Part shown: piece after piece, positions 1-6,361 of the stretch
Layout of the letters: every line of letters starts with the position of its first letter
Numbering within the stretch: the stretch's first letter is position 1
NCBI GenBank assembly: GCA_900550785.1
Contig: URTL01000042.1
Location: forward strand, 1 to 14,008
DNA from: an uncultured Collinsella sp.
Lineage (GTDB): Bacteria; Actinomycetota; Coriobacteriia; Coriobacteriales; Coriobacteriaceae
DNA length: 14,008 nucleotides
Reading direction: 5' to 3'
The notes under the pieces: generated by a model
Told to the model about the DNA's origin: nothing
The model's database searches: none
The model's input: only the letters and a program-made list of their open reading frames with translations
Position numbers and translations under genes: made by a program

Positions 1-53
1 CTAGCCTGACGGCGCATTTCCTGTAGTTGTTTTTGTCTCCGAAGGAGAACGAC

Positions 54-1019
54 ATGGAGAACAAGTACGTCTGCTCTGTCGATATCGGCGGAACTAAGAT
101 CGCGACCGCCATTATGGAGTACCCGGCTGACGGCAGCGTGCCCCATCCGGTCTTTGAAGCTGAGGTTCCCACCGAGGCCCAGGAGGGCGGCGAGGCTGTC
201 TTCCAGCGTATCGAGGCGTCCATCAAGGCCGCTCTTGAGGCGAATCCCGATGTCGAGGTCCTTGGCGTCGGCATCGGTGCCGCCGGTGTCGTCGATCCCA
301 AGACGGGCGCCATCGCGTATGCCAATGAGATTATGCCCGGCTGGTCCGGCGTTCAGTTGGGGCCGCGTCTGCGCGAGGACCTCGGCCTTCCCGTTGCCGT
401 TGTAGGCGACGTGCAGGCTCATGCTCTGGGCGAGGCCCACTGGGGCGTCGGCAAGGGCAAGTTCTCCGTCTTGTGTTTGGGCATCGGTACGGGCATCGGC
501 GGCGCATATGTCGAGAACGGCCGCGTGATGCAGGGCTTCCATGGTGCTGCCGGCCATATGGGCCACATCGAGTGCTCGGCTGCCGCCGGCATTCCCTGCG
601 CCTGCGGGCGTTCCGGCCATCTGGAGTCGGTTGCTTCCGGAACATCAATCGGGCGCATGTACGATGAGCGTTTTGGCCGCGTCGACCCCAGCCGTCCTTC
701 GGTCGGCCGTGACGTGAACGACCTGTGCCGCGCAGGCGACGCAAAGGCGACCGAGGTCATTCATGACGCCGGCTTTGCGCTGGGCGCCAGCCTGGGCTCG
801 CTCGCTAACATCCTGGACCCTGAGGTCATCGTGCTTTCGGGCGGCGTGATTCACCAAGGTCCCGATTGGCGTTCACAGACGTGGAAGGACTCGGTGCACG
901 AGGGCTATGCCAGCCAGGCGCTCGACCCGCTTCAGGACACGCCGATTCTCATCGGCTCTCTGGAGGGCGACGCGCCGCTCATCGGTGCCGCCGAACACCT
1001 TCTTGCATCGTTGAAGTAA
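54..1019 (+). CDS. ROK-family sugar kinase, probable N-acetylmannosamine kinase
   Basis: Cytoplasmic ATP-dependent sugar kinase of the ROK family, 321 aa. The phosphate-binding motif DIGGTK is at residues 10-15, a second glycine-rich loop (GIGTGIGG) at 143-150, and the ROK zinc site is built from His171, Cys182, Cys184 and a fourth ligand at 189. That fourth ligand is His in CACGRSGHLE, where the textbook motif has Cys. The catalytic Asp is probably Asp119 in GDVQAHALGE; most ROK kinases have NDANAAALGE here, so the Asn before it is lost. I chose ATG 54 because AAGGAG (42-47) lies 6 nt upstream; an in-frame TTG at 27 has no such site. The next gene is nanE, which suggests the substrate is N-acetylmannosamine (product ManNAc-6-phosphate). 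Glucokinase or another ROK hexokinase remains possible. The family is certain, the substrate is inferred. Confidence 0.85.
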   Translation: MENKYVCSVDIGGTKIATAIMEYPADGSVPHPVFEAEVPTEAQEGGEAVFQRIEASIKAALEANPDVEVLGVGIGAAGVVDPKTGAIAYANEIMPGWSGVQLGPRLREDLGLPVAVVGDVQAHALGEAHWGVGKGKFSVLCLGIGTGIGGAYVENGRVMQGFHGAAGHMGHIECSAAAGIPCACGRSGHLESVASGTSIGRMYDERFGRVDPSRPSVGRDVNDLCRAGDAKATEVIHDAGFALGASLGSLANILDPEVIVLSGGVIHQGPDWRSQTWKDSVHEGYASQALDPLQDTPILIGSLEGDAPLIGAAEHLLASLK

Positions 1020-1036
1020 ACATAACTACCAAGTGC

Positions 1037-1134
1037 GCCTTCTGAGGTGCCGCAGATTGACGTGAAAGAGGAGCGAAGCGTACTTCGGTACGCGAGCGAC
1101 GGTTTGAACGTCAAGGTGCGGTGTCTCAGAAGGC
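1037..1134 (+). repeat. Long imperfect palindrome, REP/MITE-like or structured RNA element
   Basis: This 98-nt element fills most of the gap between the kinase gene and nanE. The outer arms GCCTTCTGAG (1037-1046) and CTCAGAAGGC (1125-1134) are exact inverse complements. Pairing continues inward through three G-U pairs (1047-1049 with 1122-1124), five Watson-Crick pairs (1050-1054 with 1117-1121), a 2x2 mismatch and seven more pairs (1057-1063 with 1108-1114). The apex is GCGTAC-TTCG-GTACGC (1078-1093), a C(UUCG)G tetraloop hairpin. It is flanked by the direct repeat GAGCGA (1071-1076 and 1094-1099), and these two copies can pair as tandem G-A, G-C, C-G, tandem G-A. G-U pairs on this strand would be A-C mismatches on the other, so the fold suits a + strand RNA. 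It ends 9 nt before the AAAGG that precedes nanE. I cannot name a family for it. Confidence 0.75.
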
Positions 1135-1159
1135 TGTTTTGAGAAAGGTTGAGTCGAAC

Positions 1160-1846
1160 ATGACCGTTGATCCTTTGATCCAGTCCCTGAAGGGCAAGCT
1201 CGTCGTGAGCGTTCAGGCGTATATGGGCGAGCCGCTTCGTACGCCCGAGACCATGGCTCAAATGTCTCGCGCTTGCGAGCTTGGCGGCGCCGCCGCCATT
1301 CGCTGCCAGGGCCTTGCCGACATTGCCGCCATTAAGGGTCGCTGTGAGGTTCCCGTCATCGGTCTGTGGAAGGACGGGCACGAGGGCGTTTACATCACGC
1401 CGACGCTGCGTCACGCTCGTGCCTGCGTTGCTGCGGGTGCCGATATCGTGGCGATCGACGCCACCGATCGTCCGCGTCCCGATGGCAAGTCGGTCGAGGA
1501 TACCTTCCGCCCGCTGCACGAGGAGGGTGTGCTCCTGATGGCGGATTGTGCCACCATCGAGGACATTCGCCGTGCGGTTGATATGGGCTTCGACCTGGTA
1601 TCCACCACACTCTCTCACGGTGTCGCCGCCATCGACTGCACCATGGCCGATGGCCCCGACCTGCCGCTCCTGCGTCAGGCGACCGAGGAATTTCCCGGCC
1701 TTCCCATCATTTGCGAGGGTCGCGTGCATACGCCCGAGGAGGCTCGCGCTGCAATCGACGCCGGCGCGTGGGCCGTTGTCGTCGGCACCGCTATCACGCA
1801 CCCCACGAGTATTACAAGTTGGTTCAAGGCTGCGCTTGAGGCGTAA
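1160..1846 (+). CDS. nanE: N-acetylmannosamine-6-phosphate 2-epimerase
   Basis: NanE converts ManNAc-6-phosphate to GlcNAc-6-phosphate in sialic acid/ManNAc catabolism, in the cytoplasm. The 228-aa product matches the family's length and its TIM-barrel pattern: LVVSVQA at the first strand (residues 14-20), AAIR around Arg48, VIGLWKDG with the probable catalytic Lys71, DIVAIDATDRPRP (95-107), LMADC (126-130) with an acidic residue, ICEGRVHTPEEA (184-195) with a probable catalytic Glu186, and VVVGTAITHP near the phosphate-binding end. An in-frame GTG at 1121 would add 13 residues, but it lies inside the palindrome arm and has no clear ribosome site. ATG 1160 is preceded by AAAGG (1144-1148) at 11 nt. 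The upstream ROK kinase would make its substrate. No nanA, nagA or nagB is in view, so the rest of the pathway must lie elsewhere. Confidence 0.93.
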   Translation: MTVDPLIQSLKGKLVVSVQAYMGEPLRTPETMAQMSRACELGGAAAIRCQGLADIAAIKGRCEVPVIGLWKDGHEGVYITPTLRHARACVAAGADIVAIDATDRPRPDGKSVEDTFRPLHEEGVLLMADCATIEDIRRAVDMGFDLVSTTLSHGVAAIDCTMADGPDLPLLRQATEEFPGLPIICEGRVHTPEEARAAIDAGAWAVVVGTAITHPTSITSWFKAALEA

Positions 1847-1873
1847 GACGGACCTCGTATCCGCTTGGGGCGG

Positions 1874-1879
1874 TATACT
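1874..1879 (+). promoter_or_regulatory. Candidate -10 box of a rapZ promoter
   Basis: TATACT is preceded by a G-rich run ending in GG (1867-1873), the same GG-TAnAnT look seen before gap, oppB and, less exactly, secG. No convincing -35 is present at 17 bp (1851-1856 reads GACCTC). If used, transcription would start near 1886, leaving a leader of about 59 nt that contains the hairpin at 1899-1925. Confidence 0.45.
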
Positions 1880-1898
1880 CAATAAAGGCAATTGATCG

Positions 1899-1933
1899 CG
1901 CGGGATCCGCTGGCCGGGTCCCGCGTTTATTTT
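1899..1933 (+). terminator. Hairpin plus T-rich tail after nanE, at the rapZ leader
   Basis: CGCGGGATCC (1899-1908) pairs with GGGTCCCGCG (1916-1925) through 10 base pairs including one T-G, with a 7-nt loop. It is followed by TTTATTTT (1926-1933). This is a plausible intrinsic terminator for the nanE transcript. The rapZ Shine-Dalgarno AGGAGG (1934-1939) begins immediately after the tail, and a candidate -10 lies upstream at 1874, so it could instead act as a leader attenuator of rapZ-whiA. Confidence 0.65.
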
Positions 1934-1944
1934 AGGAGGCACAC

Positions 1945-2865
1945 ATGCAAAAGGGAGATGCCATGGATGCGGCGGAGCGCTCGGAGCGTATCCCCGATAT
2001 CGTTATCATCACCGGAATGTCCGGATCGGGCCGAACGCAAGCCATGCATGTGTTTGAGGACATGGGCTATTTTTGTATCGACAATCTGCCCCCGCGCCTG
2101 ATTGCCCAGCTCGCAGAGCTCGTTGGCATCAATACGGGCGTTGGCAGACACCTTGCCGTTACTTGCGACCTTCGTAGCCAGGGCTTGTTCGATGAACTGC
2201 TCGATGCTGTTGCCGCACTGGAAGAGCGCGAGATGAGCTGCGACATCGTGTTTCTCGAGGCGTCTGACGAGGTGCTGATTCGCCGGTATAGCGAAAACCG
2301 TCGCCGCCATCCCATTGCAAAGCCGGGGGAGACCACGGCCGACGCTATTCAGCGTGAACGTCTGCAGCTGAAGGGCGTTCGCGATCGAGCGGATATGATT
2401 ATCGACACGAGCCGCTTGCGCACTTCTGCCTTACGTAACAAGCTTCGCATGGCTTTTTCCGAGCTGTCCGACCAGCAGCTTATGGATGTCCACGTGTTCT
2501 CGTTTGGCTTTAAGCATGGCATGCCCGTTGAGGCGGATATCATGATCGATGTTCGCTTCTTGCCCAATCCTTTCTACGATCCCGAGATGCGCACCATGAC
2601 CGGTCTCGATAAGAAGGTCTCCGATTTTGTCTTGGACCACCCCAAGACCCAGGAGTTCTGGAAGGCCTGGACCCAGCTGCTCGATACGGTCATGCCGGGT
2701 TATATCGCAGAGGGCAAGCCGCAGCTTTCCATTGCTATCGGCTGCACAGGCGGACAGCACCGTAGCGTCGCCATTGCCGAGGCCACGGCCCGCTACCTGG
2801 AGGGTGCTCAGTATCATGTGAGCATCTCCCACCGTGACCTGTCGCGTGCCAACACGAAGGCATAG
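1945..2865 (+). CDS. rapZ: RNase adapter / nucleotide-binding protein RapZ (YvcJ)
   Basis: RapZ family protein of 306 aa, near the usual ~290. The N-terminal P-loop is GMSGSGRT at residues 24-31, with Arg in place of the usual Lys, a variant I associate with actinobacterial members. It is followed by the family signature MGYFCIDNLPP. The C-terminal domain carries DVRFLPNPFYDPEMR and IGCTGGQHRSVAIAE, which are diagnostic for RapZ. In E. coli the protein senses GlcN-6-phosphate and directs RNase E to a small RNA; in Gram-positives (YvcJ) it binds and hydrolyses nucleotides and its targets are less clear, so the target here is unknown. AGGAGG (1934-1939) lies 5 nt before ATG 1945; an internal ATG (Met7) is a less likely start. 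whiA follows after 6 nt, so the two are probably co-transcribed and translationally coupled. Confidence 0.96.
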   Translation: MQKGDAMDAAERSERIPDIVIITGMSGSGRTQAMHVFEDMGYFCIDNLPPRLIAQLAELVGINTGVGRHLAVTCDLRSQGLFDELLDAVAALEEREMSCDIVFLEASDEVLIRRYSENRRRHPIAKPGETTADAIQRERLQLKGVRDRADMIIDTSRLRTSALRNKLRMAFSELSDQQLMDVHVFSFGFKHGMPVEADIMIDVRFLPNPFYDPEMRTMTGLDKKVSDFVLDHPKTQEFWKAWTQLLDTVMPGYIAEGKPQLSIAIGCTGGQHRSVAIAEATARYLEGAQYHVSISHRDLSRANTKA

Positions 2866-2871
2866 GTTTAC

Positions 2872-3801
2872 ATGTCGTTTACCGCTGAGGTGCGTGACGA
2901 GCTTGCGCGCTGCGAACCAGAATGCGAATACTGCGATTTGTCGACGCTTGCTGCGCTAACGCGTGTGAGCGGCACGCTTTCGCTGGCGGGCTCGGGACGG
3001 TACCGCTTGACGGTCGCGACCGAGACGGGTGCTGTGGCGCGCACGATGATTGCGCTGACGCATCGTATCCTTAAGCTCAAGACCGAATTCACGGTTCGTA
3101 AGTCGGTCCTGCACAAGGTACGAAACTATCTCATCACCTTGCCCGATCAGCCCGATTTGGATAAGGCTCTGGTGCTGCTGGGCATTCTCGACCGTAGGGG
3201 AGGGCTCGTCGCGGGTGTGCCGCGCCACATCGTCGCCCGTCCTTGCTGCAGGCTCGCCTATATTCGCGGTGCGCTGATTGCCGGAGGCTTTGTTGCCGAC
3301 CCGCGTGGCGATTTTCATTTGGAGATCGCGGTTCAGGGCGAGGAGTATGCAAAGGGACTTTGCGACCTTCTGGAGCAGATTGGAGTTCACGCCCGCGTCA
3401 ATGCGCGTCGCGGCTCGTATGCCGTGTACATCAAGAGTGCCGAGGAGATTAAACGTCTGTTACAGCTGATTGGCGCCAAGCGCAGCGTTGCCGAGATTGA
3501 AGAGGCCCGCGCGGTTAAGCTGGTGAAGAACGACGTGAATCGTCGCGTGAACGCAGAGCTTGCCAACCAGACCAGAAGTGCCGGTGCCGCCCAACATCAG
3601 CTTGCGCTCATCGATGAGCTTGATCGGCGCGGTTTGCGCGAAACGCTGCCGGACGCTCTGGCAGTTTTTTGTGACTTACGCGAGCGTTACCCCGATCTCT
3701 CACTGCGAGATTTGGGGGAAATGGCCGACCCTCCTTTGTCGAAGTCGGCCTTGTATCACCGTGTTTTGCGCCTTGAAAAGCTCATTGAAGCAAGCGGGTA
3801 G
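2872..3801 (+). CDS. whiA: DNA-binding developmental/division regulator WhiA
   Basis: WhiA (DUF199) of 309 aa. The family has an N-terminal LAGLIDADG-like domain without the endonuclease residues and a C-terminal helix-turn-helix. The opening MSFTAEVRDELAR is typical, as are YIRGALIAGGFVADP (130-144) with the HLEI strand (149-152), and the C-terminal stretch LSLRDLGEMADPPLSKSALYHRVLRL (276-301), which is the DNA-reading helix. In Streptomyces WhiA acts with WhiB in sporulation; in Bacillus it affects cell division and chromosome segregation. In a non-sporulating gut actinobacterium a division role is the better guess. There is no strong Shine-Dalgarno of its own, consistent with coupling to rapZ 6 nt upstream. 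The usual neighbour yvcK is not between them. No clear terminator follows the stop codon. Confidence 0.95.
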   Translation: MSFTAEVRDELARCEPECEYCDLSTLAALTRVSGTLSLAGSGRYRLTVATETGAVARTMIALTHRILKLKTEFTVRKSVLHKVRNYLITLPDQPDLDKALVLLGILDRRGGLVAGVPRHIVARPCCRLAYIRGALIAGGFVADPRGDFHLEIAVQGEEYAKGLCDLLEQIGVHARVNARRGSYAVYIKSAEEIKRLLQLIGAKRSVAEIEEARAVKLVKNDVNRRVNAELANQTRSAGAAQHQLALIDELDRRGLRETLPDALAVFCDLRERYPDLSLRDLGEMADPPLSKSALYHRVLRLEKLIEASG

Positions 3802-3866
3802 TTTAACGCAATAGCTTTTATGGTGGTTTAACTGCTGTTTTATACGTTAAAGCGTTTTAACGCAAA
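3802..3866 (+). promoter_or_regulatory. Operator cluster upstream of gap (TTTAACG repeats and palindrome)
   Basis: An 18-bp palindrome, CGTTAAAGCGTTTTAACG (3845-3862), is perfect except at the two bases flanking its central CG. Its right half extends into TTTAACGCAA (3856-3865), which also occurs exactly at 3802-3811, right after the whiA stop. The start-to-start distance is 54 bp, close to five helical turns. A partial copy, TTTAAC, lies at 3827-3832. The CpG-centred symmetry is the style of LacI/GalR-family operators, but no regulator is identified. Confidence 0.55.
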
Positions 3867-3892
3867 TTTGATTTTCAATTTCGAGCATTCTC

Positions 3893-3922
3893 GTGAAATT
3901 CAAGCCAAAAAAAAGGTATATT
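3893..3922 (+). promoter_or_regulatory. Candidate gap promoter
   Basis: TATATT (3917-3922), preceded by GG, is a good -10 box; GTGAAA (3893-3898) is a weak -35 at 18 bp. An imperfect inverted repeat (3877-3900; arms AATTTC and GAAATT, inner arms GAG and CTC) overlaps the -35 and could be a second protein-binding site. The start would be near 3929, giving a leader of about 66 nt. Confidence 0.55.
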
Positions 3923-3942
3923 AGGCGAGTGGTTAGTTTGTG

Positions 3943-3977
3943 GGCCTCAACGGCAGGCGCTGTAGCTTGCGGGGGCC
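3943..3977 (+). promoter_or_regulatory. Leader hairpin before the gap Shine-Dalgarno
   Basis: Two stacked stems: an outer GGCCTC (3943-3948) with GGGGCC (3972-3977), one G-U; and an inner GCAGGC (3953-3958) with GCTTGC (3965-3970), one G-U, 6-nt loop. AAAGGAGA (3983-3990) follows 5 nt after. A 5' hairpin just ahead of an exposed ribosome site could stabilise a very abundant mRNA; that role is inferred. Confidence 0.55.
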
Positions 3978-3994
3978 TTACGAAAGGAGACACA

Positions 3995-5020
3995 ATGGCA
4001 GTAAAGGTTGCTATTAACGGCTTCGGTCGCATCGGTCGTCTGGCCTTCCGCCAGATGTTCGGTCATGAGGGCTCCGAGATCGTCGCTATCAACGACCTCA
4101 CCTCTCCCGATATGCTCGCTTACCTGCTGAAGTACGACTCCACGCAGGGCAACTATGCTCGCGATCACGAGGTCGTTGCTGGCGAGGATTCCATCACCGT
4201 TGACGGCAAGGAGATCAAGATCTACAAGGAGGCCGACGCCAACAACCTGCCTTGGGGCGACCTCGACGTCGACGTCGTTCTCGAGTGCACCGGCTTCTAC
4301 ACCAGCAAGGCTAAGGCTCAGGCCCACATCAACGCTGGCGCCAAGAAGGTCGTCATCTCCGCTCCGGCCGGCAGCGATCTGCCCACCATCGTGTACAACG
4401 TCAACCATGAGACGCTGACCGCTGATGACAACATCATCTCCGCTGCCTCCTGCACGACGAACTGCCTCGCCCCGATGGCCAAGGGCCTGAACGACTTCGC
4501 CCCCATCGTCTCCGGCATCATGACCACCATCCACGCCTTCACCGGCGACCAGATGCCGCTCGACGGCCCGCAGCGCAAGGGCAACTTCCGTCGCTCCCGC
4601 GCCTGCTCCGAGAACATCGTCCCGAACACCACGGGCGCTGCCAAGGCCATCGGCCTGGTTCTCCCCGAGCTCAACGGCAAGCTCATCGGTGCCGCCCAGC
4701 GCGTCCCGACGCCGACTGGTTCGCTGACCAACCTCTACGCCGTCGTTGACAAGAAGGTCACCGTCGACGAGGTCAACGCTGCCATGAAGGCCTACGCCGA
4801 GACCATCCCCGAGACCTTCGCCTACAACGAGGACCAGATCGTCTCCCGCGACATCGTCGGCGAGACCCACGGCTCCATCTTCGATGCCACGCAGACCATG
4901 GCCTCCGACCTCGGCAACGGCCAGACCCTCGTTCAGGTCACCTCTTGGTACGACAACGAGAACTCCTACACCTCTCAGATGGTCCGCACCATCAAGTACT
5001 TCGAGAAGTTCGTTGCTTAA
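3995..5020 (+). CDS. gap: Glyceraldehyde-3-phosphate dehydrogenase, NAD-dependent type
   Basis: GAPDH converts glyceraldehyde-3-phosphate, NAD and phosphate to 1,3-bisphosphoglycerate and NADH. The 341-aa product has the Rossmann motif INGFGRIGR (7-15), Asp34 in INDLT after the second strand (NAD preference), the active site SAASCTTNCLAP with nucleophile Cys153, and the partner His180 in TTIHAFTGDQ. NIVPNTTGAAKAIG (207-220) and the C-terminal WYDNENSYTSQMV (318-330) are standard. The reading frame stays open upstream to 3893, but ATG 3995 has AAAGGAG 5 nt away and begins with the family's MAVKVAINGFG. Codon choice is strongly biased toward C-ending codons, as expected for a highly expressed gene. 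An intrinsic terminator follows, so gap can be expressed as a short transcript separate from pgk-tpiA-gpmI. Confidence 0.98.
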   Translation: MAVKVAINGFGRIGRLAFRQMFGHEGSEIVAINDLTSPDMLAYLLKYDSTQGNYARDHEVVAGEDSITVDGKEIKIYKEADANNLPWGDLDVDVVLECTGFYTSKAKAQAHINAGAKKVVISAPAGSDLPTIVYNVNHETLTADDNIISAASCTTNCLAPMAKGLNDFAPIVSGIMTTIHAFTGDQMPLDGPQRKGNFRRSRACSENIVPNTTGAAKAIGLVLPELNGKLIGAAQRVPTPTGSLTNLYAVVDKKVTVDEVNAAMKAYAETIPETFAYNEDQIVSRDIVGETHGSIFDATQTMASDLGNGQTLVQVTSWYDNENSYTSQMVRTIKYFEKFVA

Positions 5021-5059
5021 TTTGGCTTTTAGCGAATAGCTCGTTGAGCGTCTAAAGAA

Positions 5060-5105
5060 GGGCGCGGCCTTTAAGGGCTTATGCTCTGGGGTCGCGTCCT
5101 TTTTT
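5060..5105 (+). terminator. Intrinsic terminator between gap and pgk
   Basis: GGGCGCGGCC (5060-5069) pairs with GGTCGCGTCC (5090-5099), 10 bp with two G-U pairs. The loop holds a nested stem AGGGC-TTAT-GCTCT (5074-5087). A run of six T (5100-5105) follows. It ends most gap transcripts or sets the gap-to-pgk ratio by read-through. Confidence 0.88.
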
Positions 5106-5115
5106 ATTGGAAACC

Positions 5116-5137
5116 GTGCGCACATACGTGCACACAT
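5116..5137 (+). repeat. Tandem GTGCRCACAT repeats in the pgk leader
   Basis: GTGCGCACAT (5116-5125) and GTGCACACAT (5128-5137) are near-identical 10-mers with a 2-nt gap, each with a palindromic core (GTGCGCAC, GTGCAC). They sit between the gap terminator and the pgk start. The 12-bp period would put two binding sites on nearly the same DNA face. No clear -10/-35 pair is visible nearby, so their role is unknown. Confidence 0.4.
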
Positions 5138-5158
5138 GTACGAAAGGTAGAAGCAAAC

Positions 5159-6361
5159 ATGGCCTTTACCAAGAAGACCGTCCGCGACATCGATGTCGAC
5201 GGCAAGCGCGTTCTCGTCCGCGTTGACTTCAACGTGCCTATCAAGGACGGCGTCGTGGGCGATACTACCCGCATCAAGGCTGCCCTTCCCACCATCAAGT
5301 ATCTCGTCGAGCACAACGCTCGCGTCATCCTCATGAGCCACCTTGGCCGTCCTGCCGGCACTGGTTTCGAGCCCGAGCTTTCGCTCAAGCCGGTTGCCGC
5401 CAAGCTCGCCGAGCTTTCCGGTCTCGACGTCAGCTTCGTCCAGGACACCTACGGCGAGGAGGCCGCCAAGGCCGTCGAGGCTGTCGAGCCGGGCAAGGTC
5501 CTCGTTCTCGAGAACGTCCGTTTCGATAAGCGCGAGAAGAAGAACGATCCCGAGATCGCCAAGAAGCTCGCTTCCTACGGCGACATCTTCGTTCTCGACG
5601 CCTTCGGCACCGCTCACCGCGCCCAGGGTTCCGTCGTGGGCCCCGCCGCTTACCTGCCTGCCGTCGCTGGCTTCCTGCTCGAGAAGGAGGTCGACACGCT
5701 GACCGGCATCTTCGCCGAGCCCGAGCGCCCCTTCGTCGCTATCGTCGGCGGTTCCAAGGTTTCCTCCAAGATCGGTGTCCTCGATCATCTGATCGATTCC
5801 GCCGACACCCTGATCATCGGTGGCGGCATGGCCTACACCTTCTTCCTGGCCAAGGGCTACAAGACCGTCGGTACCTCCCTCAAAGAGGAGGACTGGGTCG
5901 AGCGCGCTGCAGAGATGCTCAAGAAGGCTGAGGACAAGGGCGTCAAGATCCTGCTCCCGATCGATAACCTCGTTGCCGACCACTTCGGCGAGGACGCTAC
6001 GGGCGAGGTCGTCGCTTCCGACGCCATCCCCGAGGATCGCATGGGCATGGACATCGGCCCCAAGACCGAGGCCCTTTACGCCGAGGCCATCAAGGGCGCC
6101 AAGACCGTCTTCTGGAACGGCCCCATGGGCGTTTTCGAGTTCGATAACTTCGCGCACGGCACCAAGGCCGTTGCCGAGGCTGTTGCCGAGCTCAAGGCCA
6201 ACGGCGGCACCTCGATCATCGGTGGTGGCGACTCTGTCGCAGCCGTCAACAAGTTCAACCTGGCCGACAAGATGAGCTGGATCTCTACCGGTGGTGGCGC
6301 TTCCATGGAGCTCGTCGAGGGTAAGGCCCTGCCCGGAGTGGAGGCGCTTCTCGATGCCTAA
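5159..6361 (+). CDS. pgk: Phosphoglycerate kinase
   Basis: PGK transfers phosphate from 1,3-bisphosphoglycerate to ADP, giving ATP and 3-phosphoglycerate. The 400-aa monomeric two-domain enzyme has the full set of motifs: RVDFNVP (21-27) and HLGRP (61-65) in the phosphoglycerate-binding N-domain, LENVRF (117-122), GGSKVSSKIGVLDHL (197-211) in the nucleotide domain, NGPMGVFE (320-327), GGGDSVAA (355-362) and STGGGASMELVEGK (376-389). The open frame reaches back to 5081, but that would run through the gap terminator; ATG 5159 gives the expected N-terminus and is preceded by GAAAGG (5142-5147), an 11-nt spacing that is rather long. Its last 8 nt overlap the tpiA start. Codon bias is as strong as in gap. 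Expression must come from terminator read-through or an unrecognised promoter. Confidence 0.98.
   Translation: MAFTKKTVRDIDVDGKRVLVRVDFNVPIKDGVVGDTTRIKAALPTIKYLVEHNARVILMSHLGRPAGTGFEPELSLKPVAAKLAELSGLDVSFVQDTYGEEAAKAVEAVEPGKVLVLENVRFDKREKKNDPEIAKKLASYGDIFVLDAFGTAHRAQGSVVGPAAYLPAVAGFLLEKEVDTLTGIFAEPERPFVAIVGGSKVSSKIGVLDHLIDSADTLIIGGGMAYTFFLAKGYKTVGTSLKEEDWVERAAEMLKKAEDKGVKILLPIDNLVADHFGEDATGEVVASDAIPEDRMGMDIGPKTEALYAEAIKGAKTVFWNGPMGVFEFDNFAHGTKAVAEAVAELKANGGTSIIGGGDSVAAVNKFNLADKMSWISTGGGASMELVEGKALPGVEALLDA

Noticed and set aside
1121..1159. GTG start for nanE adding 13 residues
   Set aside because: It lies in the palindrome right arm without a ribosome site; ATG 1160 matches the expected NanE N-terminus.
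932..1942. 336-codon - strand frame opposite nanE
   Set aside because: nanE is a clear family member on the + strand; the antisense frame crosses the structured palindrome and the nanE terminator.
2014..2037. RapZ P-loop with Arg in place of Lys as a possible defect
   Set aside because: Other actinobacterial RapZ proteins also have Arg here as far as I recall, and all other family motifs are intact.
3893..3994. Upstream extension of gap
   Set aside because: It overlaps the promoter -10 box and leader hairpin; ATG 3995 has a strong ribosome site and the standard MAVKVAINGFG start.
5081..5158. Upstream start for pgk
   Set aside because: It would encode 26 residues from inside the gap terminator; ATG 5159 gives the canonical N-terminus.
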